In this document: positions 9,313 to 18,000 of the stretch, one piece after another | How the letters are laid out: every line of letters starts with the position of its first letter | Position numbering within the stretch: the stretch's first letter is position 1 | Assembly: GCF_027857615.1 (NCBI RefSeq) | Contig: NZ_JAQIFT010000033.1 | Location: forward strand, 20,791 to 84,790 | DNA length: 64,000 nt | Direction of reading: 5' to 3' | Source of the DNA: Holtiella tumoricola | Lineage (GTDB): Bacteria; Bacillota; Clostridia; Lachnospirales; Cellulosilyticaceae | Position numbers and translations under genes: made by a program | The notes under the pieces: generated by a model | Told to the model about the DNA's origin: nothing | The model's input: the letters and a program-made list of their open reading frames with translations, nothing else | Database searches by the model: none

Positions 9313-9687
9313 TTAATAATCAAATCCGATGAAGGTCATGCGAGGTTCAAGCTCAAGTTCTTCACCTGTAAAGGTTGGAACATCAGAAAATTGCTGGGTG
9401 TATTTTTGGATTTGTTCCTCGTTCAAAGAGGTGAACTCGCCATCGGGTGTATCACCACAAAGGAAAAACGGACCGCAAATAATATCGTTTTCAATCCTAC
9501 GGTTGGGTTCCATACCGTTGATTTTACCTTCCTCATTGATGATAGCGAGGCAACCATCTTCAAGATAAACACATTCAATCAGACCGCCTACTTCTGCTTG
9601 CAAGGCTGCAAGTTCATTTTGAATTTCTTTTACCTGAGGAGGCTCACCGACCTCAACCTTTACCACTTTCATCATAGATCCTTTCAT
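9313..9687 (-). CDS. DUF3846 domain protein
   Basis: About 120 residues with the DUF3846 pattern: MKVVKVEVGEPPQVKEI, then AEVGGLIECVYLEDGCLAIINEEGK and NGMEPNRR, then a GPFFLCGD segment. The family is widespread in conjugative elements and phages of Firmicutes, with unknown function. Two starts are possible: 9687 (AAAGGAG ten bases upstream) and 9672 (after AAAGGATCT), the latter matching the conserved N-terminus. It lies 8 bases before DUF6103-like gene's ribosome site, in the same operon. Confidence 0.75.
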   Translation of the reverse strand: MKGSMMKVVKVEVGEPPQVKEIQNELAALQAEVGGLIECVYLEDGCLAIINEEGKINGMEPNRRIENDIICGPFFLCGDTPDGEFTSLNEEQIQKYTQQFSDVPTFTGEELELEPRMTFIGFDY

Positions 9688-9701
9688 TTTAAAACGCTCC
9701 T

Positions 9702-10268
9702 TTACATCTGCATTGTGGGTTCGGATATGGTTTGCTCTATTTTAAATTCCTCCTTGAGCTTGAGATAAAAGACATCATCTTCAATTTCAATATCAGAAAA
9801 TTCCTCACATTCTTGAAGCTTGTGGAGGAGAATTATACCAATACCGTTGTCATCGGTGACGAGTAATTCATAATGTTTTTCTGCACTCTCACAGTCAAAG
9901 GCATACTCACATTCGTCTGACATTTGGATGGCATCCTTTACAATCTGCTCGGCTACCAGTGAAATTTGCTTATCTACATATTCTTTTGCATTAGGCATAA
10001 ACGCTGTATAGCGAGCGTAGTCATAGCCTTGGCTGTCTAAAATGCCGTCACCGCTTTCTGTATTGAGGGCAAGAAGTCCATGGATAACACCTGCAGAGTC
10101 TACATACATATACTTGTTTAAATCTGAAATGAAGCTGTGATTTTCCATGAGGCTATCACAGAAATATTCAAAGGCTTCGTTATCCATTTCATAAATCGCC
10201 TCAATGGTACAGGGCTTCGGTTCGATTACCGATACTTTTCTTTCAAAAATTGTATTTGTTGATAGCAT
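9702..10268 (-). CDS. Conserved ICE protein, unknown function, Met-rich C-terminal tail
   Basis: A 188-residue acidic protein. The start at 10268 follows AAAAAGGAGGATTTT, and is preferred to the longer reading frame that would overlap the M23 gene. No signal peptide or membrane segment is visible. It ends in SEPTMQM, one of a set of Met-rich C-terminal tails on several ICE proteins in this window. The family occurs in Tn1549-like elements but I cannot name a domain with confidence. It lies 13 bases downstream of the M23 peptidase gene. Confidence 0.65.
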   Translation of the reverse strand: MLSTNTIFERKVSVIEPKPCTIEAIYEMDNEAFEYFCDSLMENHSFISDLNKYMYVDSAGVIHGLLALNTESGDGILDSQGYDYARYTAFMPNAKEYVDKQISLVAEQIVKDAIQMSDECEYAFDCESAEKHYELLVTDDNGIGIILLHKLQECEEFSDIEIEDDVFYLKLKEEFKIEQTISEPTMQM

Positions 10269-10281
10269 AAAATCCTCCTTT

Positions 10282-11385
10282 TTACGGTAAATAACTTCTT
10301 GGGTTTTGCTTCTCTCCACCAATACGAACTTCAAAGTGGAGGTGGTTGCCTGTGCTTCTGCCTGTCGTTCCTACCTCTCCAATCTTGTCACCGGCTTTCA
10401 CTTGCTGTCCTTCGCTGACAAGAATTTTAGAGCAGTGGGCATACAATGTGACGAAGCCACCGCCATGATCCACCATGACATGATAGCCATATCCTGAGGT
10501 AGAGTACCGAACCACATAGACGGTTCCGTCCAGTGCAGAGCGAATGGGTGTACCTTTAGGTGCGCCCATATCCAGGCCACCATGACCTTTTGTCTGCCCG
10601 GTGAATGGGTCTTTTCGGTACCCAAATTCCGAGGTGACCATGCTCCGCCAATTTTCACCTAACGGTGAACAGAAACCATCTGCACCGATAAACGGTGCAT
10701 CTGAAGTTGGCAATCCGTTAGACCAATCATCAAACTCTTGTCCATAGGTGGGAGCTGGTCTGCCATACAATACCCGATAATAAATTTCTGTGGCGTTAAT
10801 TTGATGCTCTGTGGTGACGGTTACCCCCATCACAGAGGAGATGTTTGCGTATACCACGGGCAGTTCTTTTATCGGAACTGCCACGATATAGGTTTCTTCT
10901 TCTGTAGTTTCATTGCCCTCTGCATCGGTGGTGGTGACGGTTCGTGTACGTTCTTCATAGGTGACAAACGCATCTACAAACCGCTTGTGTTCCACTCGTG
11001 ATGGACTTTCAGCGCCGAAAAACAGAGCATAAAAAATAGCCTTAACTCTTGTCGAGTCGAGGCTATCTCCATCTTCCATTTCACTGTTTACCGATGCAAT
11101 TGTGCCTTCCAACAATGTAAAGCTGCTACGCATATCTTCAATGTATCCTCTATAATCTTCGGGGACATTACCCGAAATCACACCCCCATCAAAGCACAAT
11201 CCCACAGCAGTGTTGTTATGATCTGCTGTGCCGGAGAGCAGTCCACAGATTAACACAACGATTAAAATAATAGGCGAGAGGATAAGACCAATTGTCCAAG
11301 CGATGCCTTTACATATTCGCTCATCGCTCAGAGTGGTGGCCGCTGCCTTTGCTACAAGGAGCGTTGTAGATATTGCTTCTGCCAA
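10282..11385 (-). CDS. Membrane-anchored M23 metallopeptidase of the conjugation apparatus
   Basis: A 367-residue cell-wall hydrolase that opens peptidoglycan for the transfer channel. One membrane segment lies at about residues 28-50 (TIGLILSPIILIVVLICGLL). An extracellular linker region follows, then a C-terminal M23 domain (about residues 250-365) with zinc ligands in GHGGLD and HLHFEV. The start is TTG 11385, seven bases after GGAGGTG. In Tn1549-type ICEs this gene takes the place of VirB1-like hydrolases. A terminator separates it from the upstream HipBA-like pair, so it may be transcribed by read-through. Confidence 0.9.
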   Translation of the reverse strand: MAEAISTTLLVAKAAATTLSDERICKGIAWTIGLILSPIILIVVLICGLLSGTADHNNTAVGLCFDGGVISGNVPEDYRGYIEDMRSSFTLLEGTIASVNSEMEDGDSLDSTRVKAIFYALFFGAESPSRVEHKRFVDAFVTYEERTRTVTTTDAEGNETTEEETYIVAVPIKELPVVYANISSVMGVTVTTEHQINATEIYYRVLYGRPAPTYGQEFDDWSNGLPTSDAPFIGADGFCSPLGENWRSMVTSEFGYRKDPFTGQTKGHGGLDMGAPKGTPIRSALDGTVYVVRYSTSGYGYHVMVDHGGGFVTLYAHCSKILVSEGQQVKAGDKIGEVGTTGRSTGNHLHFEVRIGGEKQNPRSYLP

Positions 11386-11402
11386 ATAATCACCTCCATA
11401 AA

Positions 11403-11436
11403 AAAATCACCCACCATGGCGGTGAGTGATTTCATC
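11403..11436 (-). terminator. Intrinsic terminator after the HipA-like gene
   Basis: On the minus strand ATCACTCACC-loop-GGTGGGTGAT followed by seven Ts. It isolates the HipBA-like pair from the M23 gene downstream. Confidence 0.85.
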
Positions 11437-11482
11437 TAAATATTTATAGCTCAAATTCTTGTATCAGTTCCAATGCCCCTCA

Positions 11483-12388
11483 TTACTCTTGCTGTGAAAG
11501 TTCCTGCTTTAAAAGTAACTCCATGCTGTGGTCCAGGATTTTTGCCTTTCTCTCGAAGACCATGACTTTGTAAAAATCCTTCTGCATCTCTGTAATTGCA
11601 GGTGTTTCATCAATCAGACAACAGATGCTCTCCATATTAATACGTTCTCCCATTCTTTTTAATGCTCTGTTGCAATCCTCGTTTTGAAGGGAAGAGATGT
11701 AGTCAAAGTAGGATATTTTTTTACCATTCTCTAAAATAGCCGAGGTAGGAAAGAGATAAATTCGCTGGTTAATCTCTTCTTCATTATTCAAAACAGTTTC
11801 CATCATCGTACTATCCATTTGCGGATAAAGGCAAGAACCACAGTCATAGACTGGAGCAATCTGCGCATATTGTTTTTGCTCATCAATCAGAATACCCCAG
11901 TTTCCATTGTGCCGATCGAAGTTGCCTAAAAAGGCATCTACAATAAACATATCCCAAAAGAAATCTTTTAGTTTTTGTGGATCAACGAGTGACTGTTCCT
12001 CAATTGCTTTTAAAATTGAGGTGATGTCTGTACCATATCCACTTTGCTCACTATCTACACAGGTATTCTTCAGATGGGCAAACTCCATCAGCTTTTTGCC
12101 ATCGGCAGTGAAATCCTTACAGGCAACTACGACTTTTTCTTTTCCACGTTTATCAGTGTATGTGCCAAGCAATGTCTGCTGCACATCGAAGCCAAGGGTT
12201 TCGATGATGTGGCAGGCAAGATATTCACTGATGCAGCTATTGGTATAGCTCATCACTTTACTTTTATTTGGTACCGGTGGAAACTTCAACATATAGCTTG
12301 TGCCTTCATATATAATATTGATTTTGTTTCCATTGGCACCGCCATAGCCCTTAAATTTATTGACAGGACAGTTTGTAAAATCAATCAT
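11483..12388 (-). CDS. HipA/CtkA-like Ser/Thr protein kinase (toxin)
   Basis: A 301-residue kinase of the HipA C-terminal/CtkA family. The ATP-anchoring lysine is in TSYMLKFPP (about residue 37), the catalytic loop is NFDRHNGNWG (about residue 155) and the metal-binding DFG-equivalent is PVYDCGSCL. It lacks the HipA N-terminal subdomain, as in HipT and CtkA. Toxins of this group phosphorylate translation factors or aminoacyl-tRNA synthetases; the target here is unknown. ATG 12388 is seven bases after GAGGAG, and the upstream gene stops four bases before, so the two are coupled. The pair is flanked by a terminator and sits between core VirB4 and M23 genes, so it is an ICE maintenance module. 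Confidence 0.85.
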   Translation of the reverse strand: MIDFTNCPVNKFKGYGGANGNKINIIYEGTSYMLKFPPVPNKSKVMSYTNSCISEYLACHIIETLGFDVQQTLLGTYTDKRGKEKVVVACKDFTADGKKLMEFAHLKNTCVDSEQSGYGTDITSILKAIEEQSLVDPQKLKDFFWDMFIVDAFLGNFDRHNGNWGILIDEQKQYAQIAPVYDCGSCLYPQMDSTMMETVLNNEEEINQRIYLFPTSAILENGKKISYFDYISSLQNEDCNRALKRMGERINMESICCLIDETPAITEMQKDFYKVMVFERKAKILDHSMELLLKQELSQQE

Positions 12389-12392
12389 TTTC

Positions 12393-12836
12393 TCACTCCT
12401 CTTCTTCTCCATAGAGGTATTTTGTTCTCAAATAATTTGCCTGTTCTTCCGATATTACGCCTGCCCAAAGGTCGGCATTGATAGACCCATACAGTTCTCC
12501 CCACAGACAATCCATATAGGTTACCCTATCTTTTTCTCCCTGTATATAGTCACTGATTGCTTTTTGAAGATGGGCAGAAAGATTTGTTTCCAAATAGGAA
12601 CGATCCTGTGGTTTACCGTTATTCGTATTTTCAGAAGGCTCAGGCAGAAGCTTTAAAACTTCTTCAATGGTCATTTCAAAGGCACTTGATAACTTTTGAA
12701 GAGTCTGCGCATTGCACCTTGCAAGACTTGTTTTGCCAGAGCAAATATCGGAGAGTGTTGCCCAGGGGATACCACTTATCTTTGATAAACTGTACTTGGA
12801 CATTCCTTTTTCTTTTATAATTTCATTGATTGTCAT
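12393..12836 (-). CDS. XRE-family HipB-like antitoxin with C-terminal extension
   Basis: About 147 residues. Residues 1-65 form an XRE helix-turn-helix (MTINEIIKEKGMSKYSLSK, then GIPWATLSDICSGKTS and TIEEVLKLL). The remaining 80 residues are an extension ending in YGEEEE, longer than classical HipB. It should bind its own operator and neutralise the kinase encoded next. Several in-frame starts exist (12854, 12842, 12836); ATG 12836 has GGTGG at suitable distance. A perfect palindrome lies directly upstream (12857-12872), consistent with autoregulation. The gene begins about 65 bases after the VirB4 stop. Confidence 0.82.
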   Translation of the reverse strand: MTINEIIKEKGMSKYSLSKISGIPWATLSDICSGKTSLARCNAQTLQKLSSAFEMTIEEVLKLLPEPSENTNNGKPQDRSYLETNLSAHLQKAISDYIQGEKDRVTYMDCLWGELYGSINADLWAGVISEEQANYLRTKYLYGEEEE

Positions 12837-12856
12837 TTTCATCACCACCATCATTG

Positions 12857-12872
12857 TATCGGACTTCCGATA
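12857..12872 (-). promoter_or_regulatory. Palindromic operator candidate of the HipBA-like pair
   Basis: TATCGGACTTCCGATA is a perfect 7+7 palindrome with a 2-base centre, a few bases before the antitoxin starts. It resembles the Escherichia coli HipB operator form TATCC-N8-GGATA in its TATC...GATA ends. The binding itself is inferred. Confidence 0.6.
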
Positions 12873-12900
12873 TATCGTCAAGTGGATTTGTTTTAGCTTA

Positions 12901-14733
12901 TCATCTGCCACCTGCCTTTCCGAATAACTTTTCCTTGTAACTTGGTGCATGGACAGCAAGGTTGTATCGCTCGTTACCGCATTTGTACAGACACACTCCA
13001 CGCTGTGGGAAACGAATGAGCTTGTATTCGCTTTCCTCTAGCTGCAAGGTATCCATATAGAACTTGGCATCCACTGCTCCTGCGTTAAACAAGAATTGAT
13101 GGGTAGGGATAGAGAACAAGGGCTTTGTCATCTCACGGATGCCCTCAATATTAAAGTCCTCCAAATTCTGACTGGACAGAATAACGGAGGACTCTTTCTT
13201 TCGCACTCGCTTCATAAAGTTGCGAATATATTCGATTGCTGTTAAATTGGTGAGGAACAAATACAATTCATCAATGGCGGCGGCGGTGTTCCCCTCGGTG
13301 AGCAGCTTATCCGACATGAAGGACAGCACATTGAAAAGCAGAGCGTTCTTTACATTCTTACTTGCTTGTAAAAGCCCTTTCACACCAAACACAATAAAGT
13401 GGTCTGAGGTGATGTTGGTATACCCATTAAAAAACTTACTTTCCGCACCCATGCACATGGAGTGTAATCCTAAGAGAATTTCCTGTAAAAGCTCTGCTGT
13501 GTAAATCTGATACTTGTTGCTGTCGTATCCCTTGTATTCTTCCTCAATCAATGTGTAGAGGTCGGATAGGATTGGATATTCTTCTGCCTGTAATGTAGTA
13601 AAATCAGTGCTGTCGCTGATGCCCCATTTGATATAGAGCTTCGAGAGCATGATTTCAATGACATCAATATGCTTGTCGGTGAAGTCCTTGTAGCAACGGA
13701 AGAAGTCCTTTAGGAATGAGATATGCTGACTTAATTTTGTGGCTTGTCTAAATGCAATGGGTGCATCCTTATCCTGGGGAGAACCACCATCATCCCAACT
13801 TTTAGGTTCAAGTGGGTTAATCATATATTGTCCACTCATCAGGTCGATGAAACAACCACCTAAATTTTCAGCAAGCTCTGCGAACTCATGCTCAGGATCA
13901 AGGACAATAACTTTCTTGCCACTCTCTAAGATATTGCACAAAATTAGCTTTAAAAGATAGCTTTTGCCTTGCCCTGAGTTGCCAAGAATTAGGATACAAG
14001 GATTGGTTTTATCATCATCTCTTTTATCAAAATCCACAAGGATATTTGAACCAAACTTATCTCTCCCAAGATAAAAGCCATGACTATCGGTTTTGCCTGA
14101 ATAGTTAAAAGGGTAAAGGTTGGCAACGGATGAGGCGGGCAATACTCGTTCATACTGATTGCCAAACACATTTCGCCCACTGGGTCCGACACATAAAAAG
14201 CCTTGCTGTTGACGGAGCAACAACCTATCCACATTAAGCTTTGAGCGTACAAGCTCTGTCAGCACATCTGTCTGCAATAGCTTTAGGCTGTCGTAGTCGC
14301 TGGCTGTCAATTCGATGTAAACAGCACAGTGGAGGAGAGGTTCTCGGTTACGGTGCATAGTGGACACCAGTGTCACCACATCCTGTAGATTGCTTTCGGC
14401 CGTAACCGTTTCCTTTAGGTCATTGGTATTTGCCGTTTTCATACGATTCTTATTGGTGGCATTGTGAATAATTCTTTTTTCTTCTGTGGGTGTCACTTGC
14501 CTTGTATAAATCCGTAGTGTTACACCATCTTTCTCTCCGAGGTGGCGGAGGATTGCTTGCTCCTGCGTGCTTGTGGGATATTCTCTAAGGGCATAAACGC
14601 ATCGAAAAGTGTTGCCGCAGGTATAGTGGTCGGTGTTAAACTTCACTACCGCAGGTGCAATCATATCCAAGTAGGTTTTGATTTTGCTGTCAGTAGAGGG
14701 TTCTGATTTCTGTTTTTTCATTGATTTCATCAT
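12901..14733 (-). CDS. virB4: VirB4/TraE T4SS ATPase
   Basis: The main T4SS motor ATPase, 610 residues, full length for the Tn1549-type family. Walker A is LGNSGQGKSYLLKL (about residue 250), Walker B is within AAIDELYLFL (about residue 490), and the conserved end FPQRGVCLYKCGNERY is present. Start candidates are 14733 and 14721 (MKKQKSEP), both near AAAGGA. The N-terminal partner protein is encoded separately upstream, with a DUF3795 gene and terminator inserted between, so read-through or an additional promoter is needed for expression. Confidence 0.95.
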   Translation of the reverse strand: MMKSMKKQKSEPSTDSKIKTYLDMIAPAVVKFNTDHYTCGNTFRCVYALREYPTSTQEQAILRHLGEKDGVTLRIYTRQVTPTEEKRIIHNATNKNRMKTANTNDLKETVTAESNLQDVVTLVSTMHRNREPLLHCAVYIELTASDYDSLKLLQTDVLTELVRSKLNVDRLLLRQQQGFLCVGPSGRNVFGNQYERVLPASSVANLYPFNYSGKTDSHGFYLGRDKFGSNILVDFDKRDDDKTNPCILILGNSGQGKSYLLKLILCNILESGKKVIVLDPEHEFAELAENLGGCFIDLMSGQYMINPLEPKSWDDGGSPQDKDAPIAFRQATKLSQHISFLKDFFRCYKDFTDKHIDVIEIMLSKLYIKWGISDSTDFTTLQAEEYPILSDLYTLIEEEYKGYDSNKYQIYTAELLQEILLGLHSMCMGAESKFFNGYTNITSDHFIVFGVKGLLQASKNVKNALLFNVLSFMSDKLLTEGNTAAAIDELYLFLTNLTAIEYIRNFMKRVRKKESSVILSSQNLEDFNIEGIREMTKPLFSIPTHQFLFNAGAVDAKFYMDTLQLEESEYKLIRFPQRGVCLYKCGNERYNLAVHAPSYKEKLFGKAGGR

Positions 14734-14757
14734 TCCTTTCTCTGTTTTAAAAATGAA

Positions 14758-14790
14758 AAAAGCAACCTCACGAATGAAGTTGCTTTAGGG
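14758..14790 (-). terminator. Intrinsic terminator after the DUF3795 gene
   Basis: On the minus strand AAAGCAACTTCA-loop-TGAGGTTGCTTTTTTC, between the DUF3795 gene and virB4. Confidence 0.85.
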
Positions 14791-14838
14791 TAATTCAGAT
14801 TTTATTGGGTTGTGATTTTTTGATTATGTAGGTTTTAC

Positions 14839-15252
14839 TCATTTCACCCGCCATTGACATTCGCTACATTCCGCATCATGAATGGAAATTATTCCACCAC
14901 AATTAGGGCAGGTATATCTCTCTTTTTGCTGTTCCATGAAGGCAGTCAAACCATTTGCTTTAACAAACTGGCTGTTTTCTACAAGACTTGCTCCATATCT
15001 GGTATTATAACTTTTCTCAAGATTTTTAATTAGCTTACAAGGGTATTCACTGCATTCATAGCAATAAGAAACACCTTTCAGTTTGACACAATCTTTAATC
15101 TTGCACTTGCGACAATGCTCTGGCTTTCCCTCGTCACTTTTCAAACAACCGTCACAAGGTTTTTTCATATAGCAGTGCTTATAGCAAACTTTACAGTTCA
15201 TTCCGCAAGGAGCAAACATGATGGTTTCAATTGGTTCCGACGGCATTTTCAC
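14839..15252 (-). CDS. DUF3795 cysteine-rich zinc-binding protein
   Basis: A 137-residue protein with more than a dozen cysteines. The DUF3795 region (MFAPCGMNCKVCYKHCYMKKPCDGCL, then HCRKCKIKDCVK and CYECSEYPC) is followed by a C-terminal zinc ribbon (YTCPNCGG...CSECQW). It probably binds metal; no catalytic role is known. The start is GTG 15252, ten bases after GGGAGG. It lies between two VirB4-related core genes and has its own terminator, so it is an inserted cargo gene rather than part of the channel. Confidence 0.8.
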   Translation of the reverse strand: MKMPSEPIETIMFAPCGMNCKVCYKHCYMKKPCDGCLKSDEGKPEHCRKCKIKDCVKLKGVSYCYECSEYPCKLIKNLEKSYNTRYGASLVENSQFVKANGLTAFMEQQKERYTCPNCGGIISIHDAECSECQWRVK

Positions 15253-15392
15253 GGTAAGTATCCTCCCTACAAGATTATATAAATAATAAACATTTTCTAT
15301 TTTAAGACAACTTCCTTTACAAAAAAATTATCTTTATCAAGCTATGTTTTATTCATTATATTACTTTTAGAAAAGATTTTCAATCGTAATAC

Positions 15393-15971
15393 CTACTGCT
15401 CCCCAAGCACCACCCAACGCTCACCATCAAAGTCCTCGTACTTATCGGTCGTGACATTTTGCTCGAAATATACCCCGAGGATTCTTTTGATGTCGGCATT
15501 TTCGGCTCGTCTTGTGGTGAACCCTTGGTCTTTTAGGCTCTTTTCAATTCGTGAGAGATAGGGAAACACATCGCTTTCTTTTTCATTTCTAAGACGAATG
15601 ATGATTAAAAACTCTCTTGCTGTTGCCATCTGCACCTGCATTCGGTCAAGATTTTGACTATCCTTTTGGAGCAGACTGCGGATGATTGGATTCGGTTCTT
15701 CCTCCAAACGCCTTTGTAAAAAGCTCTTGTTATCATCAAAATTCTCTTTGGAATTCAGACAGAGCATTTCGATTTCTGCGATGCCTTTTAGCACAGTCAT
15801 GAGAGCATAGATTCTGCTGCTGACACTGCTTTCGGACAAGACAGAGATGTTGGTGGGGTGAATAATAAAATATACAAGCTCCCCATAAGGAGTGACAAGG
15901 CTGTAATCGGTGATGGTTTCAATGTTCATGAGGCTCTGTGTGGATACAGAGCCCTTTTCTTTTTTACTCAT
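15393..15971 (-). CDS. T4SS protein encoded between PrgI and VirB4
   Basis: A 192-residue soluble protein found between PrgI and VirB4 in Tn1549-like ICEs. The segment SLVTPYGELVYFIIHPTNISVLS followed by a long helical part resembles the N-terminal region of TraC/VirB4-type proteins, so it may act as the separate N-terminal partner of VirB4. Catalytic motifs are absent. Its start overlaps the PrgI stop by eight bases, showing coupled translation. The assignment rests on context and weak resemblance. Confidence 0.7.
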   Translation of the reverse strand: MSKKEKGSVSTQSLMNIETITDYSLVTPYGELVYFIIHPTNISVLSESSVSSRIYALMTVLKGIAEIEMLCLNSKENFDDNKSFLQRRLEEEPNPIIRSLLQKDSQNLDRMQVQMATAREFLIIIRLRNEKESDVFPYLSRIEKSLKDQGFTTRRAENADIKRILGVYFEQNVTTDKYEDFDGERWVVLGEQ

Positions 15972-16233
15972 CTGTTGACCTCCATTCGTATTGCTGTGGC
16001 TTTAAGAAAAAGAAAGCAACAGCGTATTTGATAAAATCAAGGATGCTCACATCCTCAAATCGAATTGACAAAAAGGCATACACTGCGGTGATGACGATGG
16101 GCAATAACAGACCTGTCTGCGATAACGCAAAAACAGAGATAAGCAATCCAATGCTGATGATACCAATGTCACGCAATTCCCATAGCCATAGTGTTGCCTT
16201 GGATTTTAAATTGTCGGGATATAGATATTCCAA
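15964..16233 (-). CDS. prgI: PrgI family membrane protein of the T4SS
   Basis: An 89-residue protein with two membrane segments (about residues 25-60) and the conserved C-terminus FLKPQQYEWR. PrgI-type proteins are VirB3-like inner-membrane parts of Gram-positive T4SS. The start is TTG 16233, eight bases after AGGAGG. The methyltransferase gene ends one base before it, and the next gene overlaps its 3' end, so it is inside a coupled operon. Confidence 0.88.
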   Translation of the reverse strand: MEYLYPDNLKSKATLWLWELRDIGIISIGLLISVFALSQTGLLLPIVITAVYAFLSIRFEDVSILDFIKYAVAFFFLKPQQYEWRSTDE

Positions 16234-18000
16234 TTAGGTTTCCTCCTTTTGTTGTTTCAAAAAGAAAGCAATCCCACGCATGACAAAGTCAACACATGGA
16301 ATTGCTACACTGTTTCCAAGAGCCTTGTATCTTGGGCTATCGGCGGCTTTTTCAATAGCTGTCCACCCATCGGGGAACCCTTGAAGCCTTTCACACTCCA
16401 AGGGTGTCAGCCTGCGAACAAGGTTTCGTTTGACAGCAAGATTTTCACTGCCCCCGCCATTGGTGCCTCCACTGGCTCTGAGGGTGCTGATACCCTCAGC
16501 AAAATCGGCATAACCGATGCCTCCGAACACTGCCGAGGCATCATCTATGATACACTTATCCTGTGACACATATTGATTGCCAATGCCCTTGTGGTCACCG
16601 TTGCACAATGCACCCACTGTTTCTTGGTAGGTTCTGTCCGCAATGCATTTGTCCTGATTGACATAGACCGTGTTCACACCCTTATAGTCACGAGCCATCA
16701 AAGCTCCCACCACTTCTTGATAGGGTTCGGGCGTATAGATTGCATGAATGTCGCTGGTGGTAAGGGTGTAGCTGATGTCTTTCTGCACACCTTGTCCGTT
16801 CCCACCGTTTTGGGGTTGTCGGTCGATGGTATTGGCTGCAATGCAATAGCTTTCCTGTGGCTGTAAAATCGCCACACCGCCTTGGTTTTTGCTTGGATCG
16901 GGGTTAGAGGTGTCAAGGGTTCGTGACTTATCTGTTTCTCTGCAACCCGAATGTGGGTTTGACGATTTCATGGAATTGCTGTCCTTGCTGTCAAAACTAA
17001 AAGCAATGGGCTGGGATAATAGCGGAATATTATTTCCGCCTGTTCCATAAGTAGCTGCCACAGTGGGCGCAACCTTTAGTGGTCCGTTATAGCGACAGTC
17101 CTTGCCATGATTATCAAATAACACAGGCTGATTGTTCCCACTGGTTCCTGCTGCTGAGGTAATGGTTGGAGAGAGGTTCTCACAAACTTCAGCACCACCT
17201 TGCTGACTTCCCATCACAATAGGCAGATTACCACCCATTCCTGCACGGAGGGTTGCAGTAATATCCTCTGTCACATCCATTCTTTCACCGCCTTGGTCGT
17301 TGAGGCAGATAGTGGGTTCTATGACTCCATTTCTGCCGGTGCTACCTCCACAATTTGTACCGAGAGTAGCAGCAACTTGTCCTGTGATGTCACCGGCATA
17401 TCCATCGTATCCGATTTTTTCTTTCTGATTTAAGGGTTCTTTCACAAAGGTTTGCATCTGCATATTTTGTGTGGCAAGCAAAGTTCCCGAAACATTGTCA
17501 AGGTCAATCCCTTCGTTCCGCTGATTGATATGATAGGATTTTAGTTCAGACATATCCGCTTCTGTTTCAACAGTTTCTCTTAACCCTGCCTGTATTTCAA
17601 GTGCTGTTTTCAACTGTAGTGGAAGTCCTTTATCCCTCGCTTTGGCTCTCCGTAGAATCCCCAAACAGGCTGTCTTGCTTAAATAGTATTTCTGGGGCGG
17701 TGCCTCCTGCAAAATCTGCGACAAGGAAGATACGACGGCGTCTTTGGGCGACTCCCCAGTATTGAGCATCGAGGACACGCCAAGCCAAGCTGAATTCGTT
17801 TCCCAAAATGGCAATCCCAGCAGATTGCCATTTCCCGGTGTCAGGTCGAGGCACATCACAGATGCTGTACTTAATTCGGATAATTTCTTCGATGACCGCC
17901 CTGAAATCTTCGCCCTCGGCGGAGCTGAAAGCTCCGGGGACATTCTCCCAAACGAGGTATCGAGGTCGAATAAGGTGAGCTGGCATACCTCTTTGTTCAT
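16234..18000 (-). CDS. C-terminal part of a cytosine-5 DNA methyltransferase, fused in frame to an overlapping ORF
   Basis: A 588-codon frame. The last about 60 residues carry methyltransferase motifs IX (VRRLTPLECERLQGFPDGW) and X (YKALGNSVAIP). The middle (about residues 150-510) is a Gly/Asn-rich region with repeated units such as TLRAGMGGN and TVAATYGTGGNN, as in phage-type enzymes, probably target recognition. The first about 125 residues (with CLDLTPGNGNLLG and KYYLSKTACLGILRRA) are a separate conserved ORF known to me from phages and ICEs. They overlap the N-terminal methyltransferase gene in the +1 frame for 371 bases. Motifs I-VIII are absent here, so activity needs the other gene. 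Confidence 0.8.
   Translation of the reverse strand: MNKEVCQLTLFDLDTSFGRMSPELSAPPRAKISGRSSKKLSELSTASVMCLDLTPGNGNLLGLPFWETNSAWLGVSSMLNTGESPKDAVVSSLSQILQEAPPQKYYLSKTACLGILRRAKARDKGLPLQLKTALEIQAGLRETVETEADMSELKSYHINQRNEGIDLDNVSGTLLATQNMQMQTFVKEPLNQKEKIGYDGYAGDITGQVAATLGTNCGGSTGRNGVIEPTICLNDQGGERMDVTEDITATLRAGMGGNLPIVMGSQQGGAEVCENLSPTITSAAGTSGNNQPVLFDNHGKDCRYNGPLKVAPTVAATYGTGGNNIPLLSQPIAFSFDSKDSNSMKSSNPHSGCRETDKSRTLDTSNPDPSKNQGGVAILQPQESYCIAANTIDRQPQNGGNGQGVQKDISYTLTTSDIHAIYTPEPYQEVVGALMARDYKGVNTVYVNQDKCIADRTYQETVGALCNGDHKGIGNQYVSQDKCIIDDASAVFGGIGYADFAEGISTLRASGGTNGGGSENLAVKRNLVRRLTPLECERLQGFPDGWTAIEKAADSPRYKALGNSVAIPCVDFVMRGIAFFLKQQKEET

Noticed and set aside
17630..17700. Programmed frameshift site joining the methyltransferase halves
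   Set aside because: The needed shift is +1, but no convincing slippery codon or stimulatory structure is seen near the first-frame stop (GGA TAA).
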